Shown: piece after piece, positions 34,353 to 43,945 of the stretch
Layout of the letters: the number at the start of each line of letters is the position of its first letter
How positions within the stretch are numbered: the first letter of the stretch is position 1
DNA from: Nymphalis io
Lineage: Eukaryota > Arthropoda > Insecta > Lepidoptera > Nymphalidae
Assembly (NCBI RefSeq): GCF_905147045.1
Contig: NC_065917.1
Span: 6,774,501 to 6,838,500, forward strand
Direction of reading: 5' to 3'
DNA: 64,000 nt
Position numbers and translations under genes: made by a program
Notes under the pieces: generated by a model
What the model was told of the DNA's origin: nothing
The model's input: only the letters and a program-made list of their open reading frames with translations
Database searches by the model: none

Positions 34353-34540
34353 ATGGTAAAACAAAGTCTGTGTGTCTGTACACGATAAACGGAAAAACTA
34401 CCGAACGGATTTCCATTCGGTTTTCATCAATGAACGGAGTGATCAATAAGGTTTTGGTGTATGATTCATTAAAGTTTTGTGTGAATTAACTTAATTATGA
34501 CGACGCTTGTTGAATATGTCGGAAAAATCGTTCCAACTGG
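34353..34540 (+). repeat. transposon-derived 3' sequence
   Basis: GTCTGTACACGATAAACGGA, CGAACGGATTTCCATTCGGT and TCAATGAACGGAGTGATCAA are typical of a common insect LINE-derived repeat. 34541-35054 shows only short transposon-like scraps (TTTACCCGCGGTTTCCCCTG at about 34890). Confidence 0.45.
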
Positions 34541-35054
34541 GAGTATTACGGGCATTAACCAGAGATATATATATAACGATATAAAGCGTTTTAGTTTTTC
34601 GAATAATATTTAAATATGGAAGGTTTAATTTTTTTTTTATCTTTACCGCATTTCCGTTTGAGATCATTTAAAAGCCATTTGAAATCACATAACTATATTT
34701 TCCCGTTTAACGTCATTCCCAGAACGCCATTAAGATACGAAACAACAAGAACATTATAAAATAAATGCCGGGCTTTAAAGGAATTAAAAACATCTATACA
34801 TGATACCGTAATGAGGCTGCGTCTATTATTAAATACTTTTTGAAAACTTTTCTACGTTTATAATAATAGCAGCGATTAAAGCGCTTGGCTTTACCCGCGG
34901 TTTCCCCTGTGGCAATTTCCATAGCCTACCTTATAAAATGTTGGTTAGCCAGTTATTGTTTTATATAAATAGATTTTAACAATCTTGGTCTAGAGTTTGG
35001 CTTAAAAGGTATAAACGATTCAATATAACGATTTCAAGTATGAAATTCGCTTCT

Positions 35055-35335
35055 AAACCAAGTTAGATATTATCTGCGTTTTACGATATCCTGGTACATG
35101 AGACACTCACTCCATAACCAAGATTGGTGTCATCCACGTTTGCTTAAACCATCTCAGTGTATATGATCTCCTGGTACACGACGCACACACCCAATAACCA
35201 AGATTGGTGTAACCTGCATTTGGTGAAACCCTATTACTGTTTACGATCTCCTAGTACCTGAGACCTTTGCTTTGTCACCAAGATGGATGTCATCTGCGTT
35301 CGGTGACACCTATCTGATCTCTTGGAACATGAATA
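35055..35335. repeat. minisatellite, ~80-bp unit, about 3.5 copies
   Basis: The markers ACCAAGATTGGTGT (or ACCAAGATGGATGT), CTGCGTT and CGATCTCCTGGTAC recur with ~80-bp spacing at about 35117, 35197 and 35277, plus a partial first unit from 35055. Confidence 0.75.
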
Positions 35336-35459
35336 TCTAATAATAATAATAATAGTTTTTATCTGTCTATTATACGCGAAAAGTGACTATACCGTAAGTA
35401 TATTATTTACGAGGAAAGTAGGGGTAAGTGCAATATGTCTCAGTTTTTTTTTATCCTTT

Positions 35460-35698
35460 ACTCACACACGACCATCTGATCCCAAATTAAGCAGAACTTG
35501 TGCTATGGAAACCAGACAACTGATATACTACATATACTACTTTTTCTTTAGTATATACATACTTTTATAGATAATTACACCCAGACTCAGGACAAACAGA
35601 CATGTTCATGCACACAAATGTCTATCCTGGGTGGGAATCGAACCCACAACCTTCGGCGTGAAAATCAAGGATCTACCAACCACACCAACCGGCTCGAC
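35460..35698 (-). mobile_element. SINE-C, near full length
   Basis: CTCACACACGACCATCTGAT through GGGTGGGAATCGAACCCACA to CACCAACCGGCTCG. Confidence 0.8.
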
Positions 35699-36017
35699 AA
35701 ATTAAAATAAATCGTTTTAAATTTACCGGAATGAAATTATTTGGAAATAAAATCGTTTCATAGAGTTATTAACGCTCAGTACAAGCGTAATGGAATTTAT
35801 ATAATGAAATTATTTAACAGATGTATTTTTGACATTTCTGAGTATTGTATATCGCGTATACATATTTTATTTCGATGGGTGGGTTGTATACGTAGAGCTC
35901 GTCTAGAGTCATGGGTTAAAATTTATAACTCAAATAGTATAGGTAAATAACTGAGATTTTTATTTGTCCCATAAAAGTCACGAGTCACTTATTTGTCACA
36001 AAAGTAATACTAAGTAT
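35699..36017. other. no recognised feature
   Basis: AT-rich; the ORF at 35741-35950 has no supporting splice or motif evidence. Confidence 0.4.
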
Positions 36018-36162
36018 ATTGCGGGCCAGCAAGGCGGGGACGGCTAGTACAGAACATTCTTCCCGACTGTACTGGCCGTCGTCGCGTTTGGACTCTACTA
36101 CCACTTACCATCAGGTGGAGTAGAGTCATTTGCCATCCCGGGGCATATAAAAAAAAAAAAAG
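36018..36162 (+). mobile_element. LINE 3' end (family G), recent
   Basis: GCAAGGCGGGGACGGCTAGT to GGGGCATATAAAAAAAAAAA; near-identical to 23665-23812. Confidence 0.75.
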
Positions 36163-36324
36163 TCAAGCGTCCATCTTAAGGTTTTTTCATTATAGTATTT
36201 TTATCTCGGAAGAGGTTCTGTCCGTGCCTTATTTTTAATGTATTTGAATGTGCCTACCTGTTTATTACCAGCCAGTAACACAATCTACGTTTCAAATTAA
36301 AAAAAATATATACAGGTATGATAT

Positions 36325-36612
36325 TTATTTGCAATATAAATATTGGTTTTTGTTTGACGTTGAAGAGTCCAGATGACTCCACTGACTAGGAATGTGTGCC
36401 AGTTGACTGGAAAGGTTAGTTGCTTTCATCTGACTCTGAATTCCTCTAGCCTGTACGGTAACTAGCCTTAGCATATTTGGGTCATATTTATAATTGATCG
36501 CCATTTTTAATTGTAAATCAGATCTTAGGCTATTAAAAAATGTCTTTGGAAAGTATTCATTAAGATAATAAGGGCGTGATTTATTATTGTTACTATTATT
36601 ATTAAACATCAA
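36325..36612 (-). CDS. hypothetical ORF or 3' exon, 95 codons
   Basis: The minus-strand frame stays open upstream of its apparent start. It reads RPYYLNEYFPKTFFNSLRSD and later VTVQARGIQSQMKATNL and stops at TAA, which overlaps an AATAAA. Codon use is compatible with coding and it matches none of the window's repeats. No convincing acceptor or promoter was seen, no domain recognised. Confidence 0.3.
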   Translation of the reverse strand: MMFNNNSNNNKSRPYYLNEYFPKTFFNSLRSDLQLKMAINYKYDPNMLRLVTVQARGIQSQMKATNLSSQLAHIPSQWSHLDSSTSNKNQYLYCK

Positions 36613-36769
36613 TATTGCACGCTCATAAGAAAAATATAAGTAAAAAAGAAAAACAAAAGCTTAAGAAAAGTCATGCTATGTAAACATAATTGCGGGCTGT
36701 AAAATGATGCATGCAAGGGACGGTCTTATCTTTCAAGTAATGATCTCTTCCTTTTATTGATTTTTTTTA

Positions 36770-36945
36770 CAATTAATAGGCCAGCGTTTGACCCTTGACT
36801 TGCCTGATGTCAAGCATCGACACGGTCTAAGATGTAGCACGCTTGCCTATAAACTGTTAAAACTATAAACCTGTTTACTCTGGATTTGAAGACACCAACA
36901 TTGTACCTATCGGGAAATACGGACTCAGGCAAAGCATTCCATAGT
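36770..36945 (-). pseudogene. LINE reverse-transcriptase C-terminal scrap
   Basis: The minus strand reads WNALPESVFPDRYNVGVFKS then RVNRFIVLTVYRQACYIL and a stop. This is the end of a jockey/CR1-like polymerase ORF; everything upstream is missing. Confidence 0.7.
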
Positions 36946-37137
36946 TAAATTGTATCATTATTACTATTTGTCTATTTATTTATATACTTTTAAAGTATTA
37001 ACTGCCGCTGAGTTAAATGACGTAGACCTTACTCACACGCGGCCACGTAGCCTTAAGGCGGACTGTCAATATTATAAAAGATATCGAAATGAGATCATAG
37101 ACAGTTTTTAGTTTTTTTTATAGTTTTGACATATATG

Positions 37138-37403
37138 GCGGGCCGGTTGGCGTGGTTGGTACATACTCTGCCTTACATGCCGAAGGTTGTGGGTTTTCCC
37201 GCGATTCCCACCCAGGACAGACATTTGTGTGCATGAAGATGTCTGTTTTTCCTGAGTCTGGGTGTAATTATCTATATAAGTATGTATTTACAAAAGAAAA
37301 GTAGTATATGTAGTATATAAGTTGTCTGGTTTCCTTAGTACAAGTTCTGCTTAGTTTGGGATCAGATGGCCGTGTGTGAATGTCCCAGGATATTATTATT
37401 ATA
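37138..37403 (+). mobile_element. SINE-C with B-box insertion
   Basis: Full SINE-C from GGGCCGGTTGGCGTGGTTGG to TCCCAGGATATTATTATTA. Extra bases (GTTTTCCCGC) interrupt the B-box, so internal pol III promoter function is doubtful. 37404-37794 shows nothing recognised. Confidence 0.8.
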
Positions 37404-37794
37404 TTTCTAACAATATTTATCTTATTTAATTCTCATGTTAGTTCTTTCGACTTAGTTATGCTGAGCTAACTTTATTTGCGATGTAAACATTTTACAGCAA
37501 CCACAAGAAATTCTGTGCTGTTTTCTCTTTCGACGAACATTTTCGTTCTCTGATCTCTAGCATACATTTAAAAAAGCGTTTCAAAGGATAAATTACATTT
37601 TGTTATATATGGATTTAAGAGTCGCTCAGTGTAGTCGGAACTCTAAAGCATAAGCAAACAAAATGGCTGACTTCAAAGCAGACATTTGCAATTATAATGT
37701 CGGGGGGTTTGAGCGTTTTTTTTCAAGTGACAGTTACATTAACAGTGAGCTTAAATTTAAACTAAGCTTTCTTGTCCGTGTGTAATTGTAGTCC

Positions 37795-37907
37795 TAACAG
37801 CTGACTAGGTCAAGTGGCTAGGTTACTAGATCACGAAGTCCTAGATTCAATTTCCATTTCGAGTCAATATAAATTAGGTTTTATCGAGTTACCAAATTCT
37901 CTACAGA
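37795..37907 (+). repeat. SINE-D head, degenerate
   Basis: CTGACTAGGTCAAGTGGCTA, CCTAGATTCAATTTCC and TAGGTTTTATCGAG follow SINE-D order. Confidence 0.45.
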
Positions 37908-38151
37908 TTCCTATCAGGTTTTATGAAGACTAGAGTGTATTCGTGTTGAACAAAAAATATGTAATTTAATATTTCCTGTGCATTTGGCTGGTCTCGCTAG
38001 ATAATGGACCCTCGGTCATGTCATCATCACAGTAATAATCCTCCTGGCAGTCGCATATTTACCTTATATCCAAGGAGGCACGTGGCCGAGATACCAAGTA
38101 AGAACAGAGTGGCACAGCAGTCCATGTGGGCTTGGAAAATACCCTCCTGAA

Positions 38152-38292
38152 CGATTTACGTCTCGGCGACCAATCCCAAGAGAGACTAAATAAACTGCGT
38201 AGGACATATTATGATAACACATATGCACTATCTAGTCCACTCACTCTCATAATCCGATAGGATGGCAATCCGACACGACCGGGATGTTTCAG
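38152..38292 (-). repeat. SINE-D body fragment
   Basis: ACCAATCCCAAGAGAGACTA, CATATTATGATAACACATAT and GCAATCCGACACGACCGGG. Confidence 0.55.
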
Positions 38293-38514
38293 GTCCACAT
38301 AAATTAAAATATAATACTTTTTTATAATATTAATATGTATATATAATTTGTAACTATACAAATTTATAGCAAAAACACGCTGTCTAAAAGATTGTCCTGT
38401 GAAGACGCTCGCACTATTGCCTCTCTGCACCGCTAGACTCAGCCTTTGGGCAAAATAAGCGCTAGCTCTTGGGTCACCAGAAGTGTGGACCAGTATGTAT
38501 AATATAATACTTAC

Positions 38515-38594
38515 ATTTCGTCATGCAGTAGTTCTTATTTTGTTTTCTCATATCGGTCATAGGTGTTCTTATACAGACATGTTTAGCTCGCTCT
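38515..38594 (-). CDS. candidate internal coding exon, no family
   Basis: Bounded by a good acceptor (catattattttcag, ending 38595) and a strong donor (T|gtaagt). One frame is open throughout the 80 nt, reading ERAKHVCIRTPMTDM then RKQNKNYCMTK, with two Cys. It enters at phase 2 and leaves at phase 1. The other two frames are closed. No partner exon in the right phase was identified nearby. It could be part of an undetected minus-strand gene or chance. Confidence 0.25.
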
Positions 38595-38702
38595 CTGAAA
38601 ATAATATGTATATAACAATATCATGAATATAGCGTTAGTTCGTTCATTTAAATGTAGGATAAATGATAGATTAATATACTAATTGTAACTGTGATGATGT
38701 CC

Positions 38703-38990
38703 ACTGGTGGTACGACTTTGTGCAAGCTCGTCTGGGTAGGTACCACCCACTCCTCAGATATTCTACCGCAAAACAGCAGTACTTCGTATTGTTATGTTCC
38801 GGTTTGAAGGGTAAATGAGCCAGTGTAATTACAGGCACTAGGGGCATAACATCTTAGTACATGAGGTTGGTGGCGCATTGGCGATGTAAGCGATGGTTAG
38901 CATTTCTTACAATGCCAATGTCTATGGGCGTTGGTAACCACTTACGATGGGCCTACCATATGCTCGTCCGCCTTCCTTTTCTATAAAAAA
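38703..38990 (+). mobile_element. SINE-A, near full length
   Basis: ACTGGTGGTACGACTTTGTG to CCTTCCTTTTCTATAAAAAA. Confidence 0.85.
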
Positions 38991-39002
38991 TTAAATAACT
39001 AA

Positions 39003-39200
39003 TATTATAAATGCAAATGTGAGTTTGTTTGTTTGTTACGCTTTCACGCCTAAACTACTAAACCGATTTTAAATTTTCTCACCAATGGAAAGCTACTTTA
39101 GCAGCGAGTAACATAAGTTACATTTTGTCCCCGTATTCCCGCGGGAACGGGAAGTACGCGGGAGAAACCACGGGAAGTACGCGAGTGAAACGCTTTTATA
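39003..39200 (+). repeat. dispersed repeat I, copy 2
   Basis: AATGCAAATGTGAGTTTGTT, TTGTTACGCTTTCACGCC and AACCGATTTTAAATTTTC, followed by CCGTATTCCCGCGGGAACGG and a short duplication of ACGGGAAGTACGCGGGAGAA. Confidence 0.55.
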
Positions 39201-39235
39201 TTAATATACATTATTTTGTTCTTTAATGCGAAATA

Positions 39236-39330
39236 TCTATTGGCGCGCTTTGGAGGTAAAACCGAATCGTATGCCGTGACGGAAAACGGCATGACGCGTT
39301 TTTATGACGTCATGCCTTCTATCCGTTCTC
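39236..39330 (-). repeat. dispersed repeat H, copy 2
   Basis: GGCGCGCTTTGGAGGTAAAA, CCGAATCGTATGCCGTGACG and TATGACGTCATGCC, the inverse of 50917-50990. 39331-39833 is AT-rich with nothing recognised. Confidence 0.6.
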
Positions 39331-39833
39331 TACTCCCTTGTATGTGCGTGGCGACTGTACTACCTTTATATACTTCGTTGCTGTTATATAATAATAACAA
39401 AAAAAAAAATTTATTTTATAATATATAAATTTCGTTTCACGTTTGTCACGCTCCGTGACATGTTTATTTTAAATTATAAATCGTTCCAATTTTGAAAAAA
39501 AAAAAAATATTTTTTACTCACCAATATTCCTTTCAAGTGACCCGATTACAAAACTGAACATTATGGAAACCAGAACGGAAATGTTATCATAAAAAAAAAC
39601 TGCGAAAATAACAAAAAAAAAAGAAATTAAAATACTAATGAACTTTTCTAAGTTTTGTTTTGAATAGCTCGAACGTAACGAATCGCGGCTGAGATTACGT
39701 TTTTAAAATGTTTAATACAAAATGACGGTTAAATTATTTTTAATTATAATTAAACTAGTTATTACGCATGCTTCGCTAACCGTAAATTAAAATAGAACCA
39801 TTTCTTTTAAAAATAAAATTAATTGTAAAAAAT

Positions 39834-40145
39834 TTGCCATTGCGACGCTTGGCAGGTATGGATAATCGAAATGGGTGGTCATTGAAAGATTTTGTAATTA
39901 AAAAAAATAGGGGGGTTCTCAGTACCCTGGTAATCCCCCTAGAGAATGGAGGCCTGCATAAGCAGGTCGTCCGTCAGAGCGTCGCGGTAGCATGCGCAAG
40001 CGATTCCGTGGCACTCCTCGTTAAGACGGAAGGGTACCGCTGGTGTTTCAGTGGGTATTCCGATATTCGGGGCGCAATCGGCGCCTCGGACATCAGCGAG
40101 CCCCACATACCCCCCCACTGTTCCCGTGGGGGAAACGCGTAACGT
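39834..40145 (+). mobile_element. R1-clade-like LINE 3' fragment (GC-rich)
   Basis: GC-rich island encoding RWCFSGYSDIRGAIG near its end and terminating in GTGTTTCAGTGGGTATTCC and GAGCCCCACATACCCCC, the same terminus style as 58469-59128. No complete domain remains. Confidence 0.5.
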
Positions 40146-40367
40146 TTTTCCAGCGTAAAAAAAGGTACTCACGAGTCTTGATGTAAACTCTTGTCTTAGT
40201 TAGTATTGTGTACCGATCTCACGCACACATTAACGCACTCACAATAACGAATCTCACGCTGATGTCACCTCGCTCGGACTCGCAGTTAGATGTTTACACA
40301 TGTAATATAGAGTAAAATAAATGCAGTTAGTAGTTGCATTAATACAATAAACATTATTGTAATATAG

Positions 40368-40460
40368 ATAAGTAAGTGGTCACCACCGCCCATAGACATT
40401 GGCGCTGTAAGAAATATTAACGATTCCTCACATCGCCAATGCGCCACCAACCTTGTGAAC
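40368..40460 (-). repeat. SINE-A fragment
   Basis: AAGTGGTCACCACCGCCCAT, GACATTGGCGCTGTAAGAAA and CCAATGCGCCACCAACCTTG. Confidence 0.65.
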
Positions 40461-40604
40461 TAGAATTTGATACTAGTTATTCACTGCTTATTGTCACGTA
40501 GTACATTCGTTGGCTATGTATTTAATAATAATAAAAAAAAAACTAATTGACTGACGAGAAGTCGCTGCATTATATAATGCGGGTAGATAATAATAATTGT
40601 ATTT

Positions 40605-40705
40605 TGATTAGGATTTGCGTAAAATCCGTTCTTAGTATGCGTCTACGTCGGGGAAGGAGTGACTGTGACAAATTTCAAGTCAATCGGGCGGATACTTAGT
40701 TTATA
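40605..40705 (+). repeat. dispersed repeat E, copy 2
   Basis: GATTTGCGTAAAATCCGTTC, GTGACTGTGACAAATTTCAA and TCAATCGGGCGGATA. Confidence 0.6.
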
Positions 40706-40760
40706 TATGTATATAGATAAAACTATCATTAACATTTATATTCTCTTAACATTAGTAAAT

Positions 40761-41055
40761 GCCGAGATGGCCTAGTGGTAAGAACGCGTGAATCTTAACC
40801 GATGATCGTGGGTTCAAACCCGGGCAAGCACCACTGAATTTTCATGTGCTTAATTTGTGTTTATAATTCATCTCGTGCTTAACGGTGAAGGAAAACATCG
40901 TGAGGAAACCTGCATGTGTCTAATTTCATTGAAATTCTGCCACATGTGTATTCTACCAACCCGCATTGGAGCAGCGCGGTGGAATAAGCTCCAAACCTTC
41001 TCCTCAAAAGGGAGAGGAGGCCTTAGCCCAGCAGTTTAACAGGCTGTTACTGTAA
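40761..41055 (+). mobile_element. SINE-B, full length
   Basis: GCCGAGATGGCCTAGTGG to AACAGGCTGTTACTGTAAC, with a short loss of GTGGGACA near the end. Confidence 0.85.
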
Positions 41056-41434
41056 CATTAGTAAATCATCAAATATTAAACGTTATATATAAAAACCACA
41101 GCAAAGCCGAAATAACACCATTATAAATTCCAACAGCAATTATTCAAATAATCAGTCACAAATTAAAATACTTTCCATAGACAATTGGCTGGTTTTGATT
41201 CAATAAAAGCTAATTTTCCCTCCAAAATTCCAGGAATTCCATCGTTCATTGCGAAAGTTTAGCGTCGAGGGTTTATTTGATGTATAATAAAAGTGATAAT
41301 TCGCTATTAATTTTGTTAAAGTTACTCCAATATTTCCGTCCAACGCTTTCTGAACCGAATCCAAAAGAATTGAACGTTTTTATCTAAGGCTCTATAACAA
41401 TATTGTAAAGAGGTAAGATTTTTGTAGTCCTTGG
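41056..41434. other. no recognised feature
   Basis: AT-rich, nothing recognised. Confidence 0.4.
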
Positions 41435-41585
41435 CAAGCGTAGCATAGGACGTCCTCCAGTCAGGTGAGTGACGATATACGCAGTGACAGGCAGCGTATG
41501 GAAATCAAGAGCTGAAGATTAAGCTCAGTGGCGTGCCATTGGAGAGGCCTATGTCCAGCAGTGGACGACGATGTTATGATGATGA
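41435..41585 (+). mobile_element. LINE 3' end, RT C-terminus remnant
   Basis: TAGGACGTCCTCCAGTCAGG and CAGTGGCGTGCCATTGGAGA; the frame ends QWRAIGEAYVQQWTTM with an ATGATGATGAAG tail. Same family as 24290-24490. Confidence 0.6.
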
Positions 41586-41714
41586 AGATTCGTTTGTTAT
41601 AGATAAACTCTGGAACTAATGAGCTGTTCTTAATAATTGTTTCACCATTAAAAAGTTACATCCAGACGTAACATGAGATATTCTTTTAGTAATAATAAGA
41701 TTTCAGTATGAAAT

Positions 41715-41943
41715 ATTGTGCAATGTGCAAAGCCTGTGTAGGTGCCGCCCAAACATCTGATATTCTACTGCCAACAATACTTGGTATTGTTGTGTACCGG
41801 TTTGAATAGTGAGTGAGTAACTACAGGCACAAGGGACATAACATCTTAGTTCTCAAGGTTGGTGGCGTATTGGCGATGTAAGGTATGGTTAATGTTTCTT
41901 ACAGTGCTGATGTCTATTGGCAGTTTAGACGTCCGCCTGCTAG
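41715..41943 (+). mobile_element. SINE-A, diverged with deletions
   Basis: GCAAAGCCTGTGTAGGTGCC, GTACCGGTTTGAATAGTGAG, TCTCAAGGTTGGTGGCGTAT and GACGTCCGCCTGC. Confidence 0.7.
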
Positions 41944-42331
41944 TTTAATGATGAAACAGCACTACCGATATGATATATCCGCGTGGGCGTATGTATGTCT
42001 GTACTCTCGTAATCACAAACTGAATACCGAGCAGCTGAAGCCGCGGGCACAAGTCGTTAGGGTACATAATCGCATACCGAAGTATCTTAAAAATATTTTT
42101 TGCGTGATGAAAATTATTAAAATTAAAAAAATATACTTAATTCGTATATTTCTTATAAGAAATTATGAATTTTCATTTAATTTTAATATTTTAATTTAAT
42201 TTTAATTAACCACGAAGTCATTATTTAATACTTTGTTTCAATTGAATCTCTTAATTCTTATGTATCGTTGAGAAAAATGGCATTTCATTGCCTAGTGCAA
42301 AGCCGGCAGCGCAGATACCAAACACTCGTCA
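41944..42331. other. no recognised feature
   Basis: Nothing recognised; the ORF 41885-42199 begins inside a SINE-A. Confidence 0.4.
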
Positions 42332-42520
42332 GATAATAATAATAATATCCTGGGATATTTTTCACACACGGCCATCTGATCCCAAACTAAGCAGAGCTTG
42401 TACTATGGAAACCAGACAACTGATATACTACATATACTATTTTTCTTTTGTAAATACATACTTATATAGATAATTACACCCAGACTCAGGACAAATAGAC
42501 ATGTTCATGCACACAAATGT
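42332..42520 (-). mobile_element. SINE-C lacking its tRNA-like head
   Basis: AATAATAATAATATCCTGGG to CACACAAATGTCTATG; the B-box and A-box parts are absent. Confidence 0.8.
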
Positions 42521-43401
42521 CTATGTATTATATATAATCGTTCTATCACTCTTATTCAACCCGTGTGAAGCCGGGATGGGTAGCTATCAATCAACTCGTT
42601 TTCTGCCTTTAATATGGAATAATCTTAAGGTTGAAGATTTTTTTATTAGGACGTATCAATCATCTAATAAAAAAGAATCAATGATCTATGTACGAACATA
42701 CATACACACAAACGAAATTGGATTATAGCCTTTTTTTTAATGTCGATTAATAAGAGAAACCTTTTTTTTAGTTTATTAAATAAATATTTCATTTAAAATC
42801 ACGAAATATAATGTTTAAAAAAATGTATATAAATACATTTTATCGCACTGTATGCGTCTGCGTTAATGTGTAAAAAACAAAAACTTTAGTTAAAATCCAC
42901 GTATAAACATTATTCGAACAACAATAGTCGTAGTTGTTAATCAAATTCCATAGATAACAATAAATTATTGTTAGGAAATTAAAAAAAAAAAAAAATTTTT
43001 AGGTCAAGGAATCATAGCCATAAATTTTTTGAAAAATATTAAACAATATTAAAATTATATAAAAACATTAATGAAACAATAATAATAACTCTAAACAATT
43101 TGAACAAAAAATTAAAAAAACAACTTGAATATAAATATTGTAAATAAATATTTTATATACATAGAACTCTGGCAACTTAATAATAAGGCCTGTTTTTAGA
43201 CATACAAAATGAAAAGACTGTATATAGTTTCATTCGAATTATAATTTTGACTCTACAATGTCATTTTTGAAGGAAAATTCGGTAAAAATTCCCATATAAC
43301 CGTGATCGTGATGAAATTTGGTGTAAACCCCTCTGTGGCGCCATCCATGACAGCACACCGTCTTAAAAATTGTCTTTGTTATATGACAATTATTATATAG
43401 T
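42521..43401. other. no recognised gene
   Basis: AT-rich. GATGAAATTTGGTGTAAACC at about 43311 is a scrap of repeat I-type transposon sequence. Confidence 0.4.
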
Positions 43402-43672
43402 ACAGCCTGTGAATATCCCACTTAGGTTTAGGCCTCCTCCCCTTTTTGAGGAGAAGGTTTGGAGCTTATTCCACCACGCTGCTCCAATGCGAGTTGGTGG
43501 AATACAAATGTGGCAGGATTTCAGTGAAATTCGACACATGCAGGTTTCCTCACGATGTTTGCCTTAACCTTCAAGCGCGAGATGAATTTATAATTCATTC
43601 ACAAATTAAGCACATAAAACCCACGATCATCGGTTAAGATTCACGCGTTCTTACCACTGGGCCATCTCGGCT
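43402..43672 (-). mobile_element. SINE-B, near full length
   Basis: ACAGCCTGTGAATATCCCAC to CACTGGGCCATCTCGGCT with a small deletion around the B box. Confidence 0.8.
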
Positions 43673-43945
43673 ATATTATGTATATGAAATCAATTATATT
43701 TAACGATCGGACATTGCTTGTTATTGTAACACATTGTATATTTTATTTAATACACACAAATATATAAGGCTGACAGAGTAATTATACATTATTTTTTTAT
43801 TAATTTAATAACTTAATACGCAATCGTTTTATAATTCTTTCTTTAATATAAATTATGTTTGTGTCTTAATAAAACAAAATATTAGTTTACAAATAATATT
43901 TATGTGACATTGCAAGACGCATAAGGCGTGTACATAGAGATGCAT

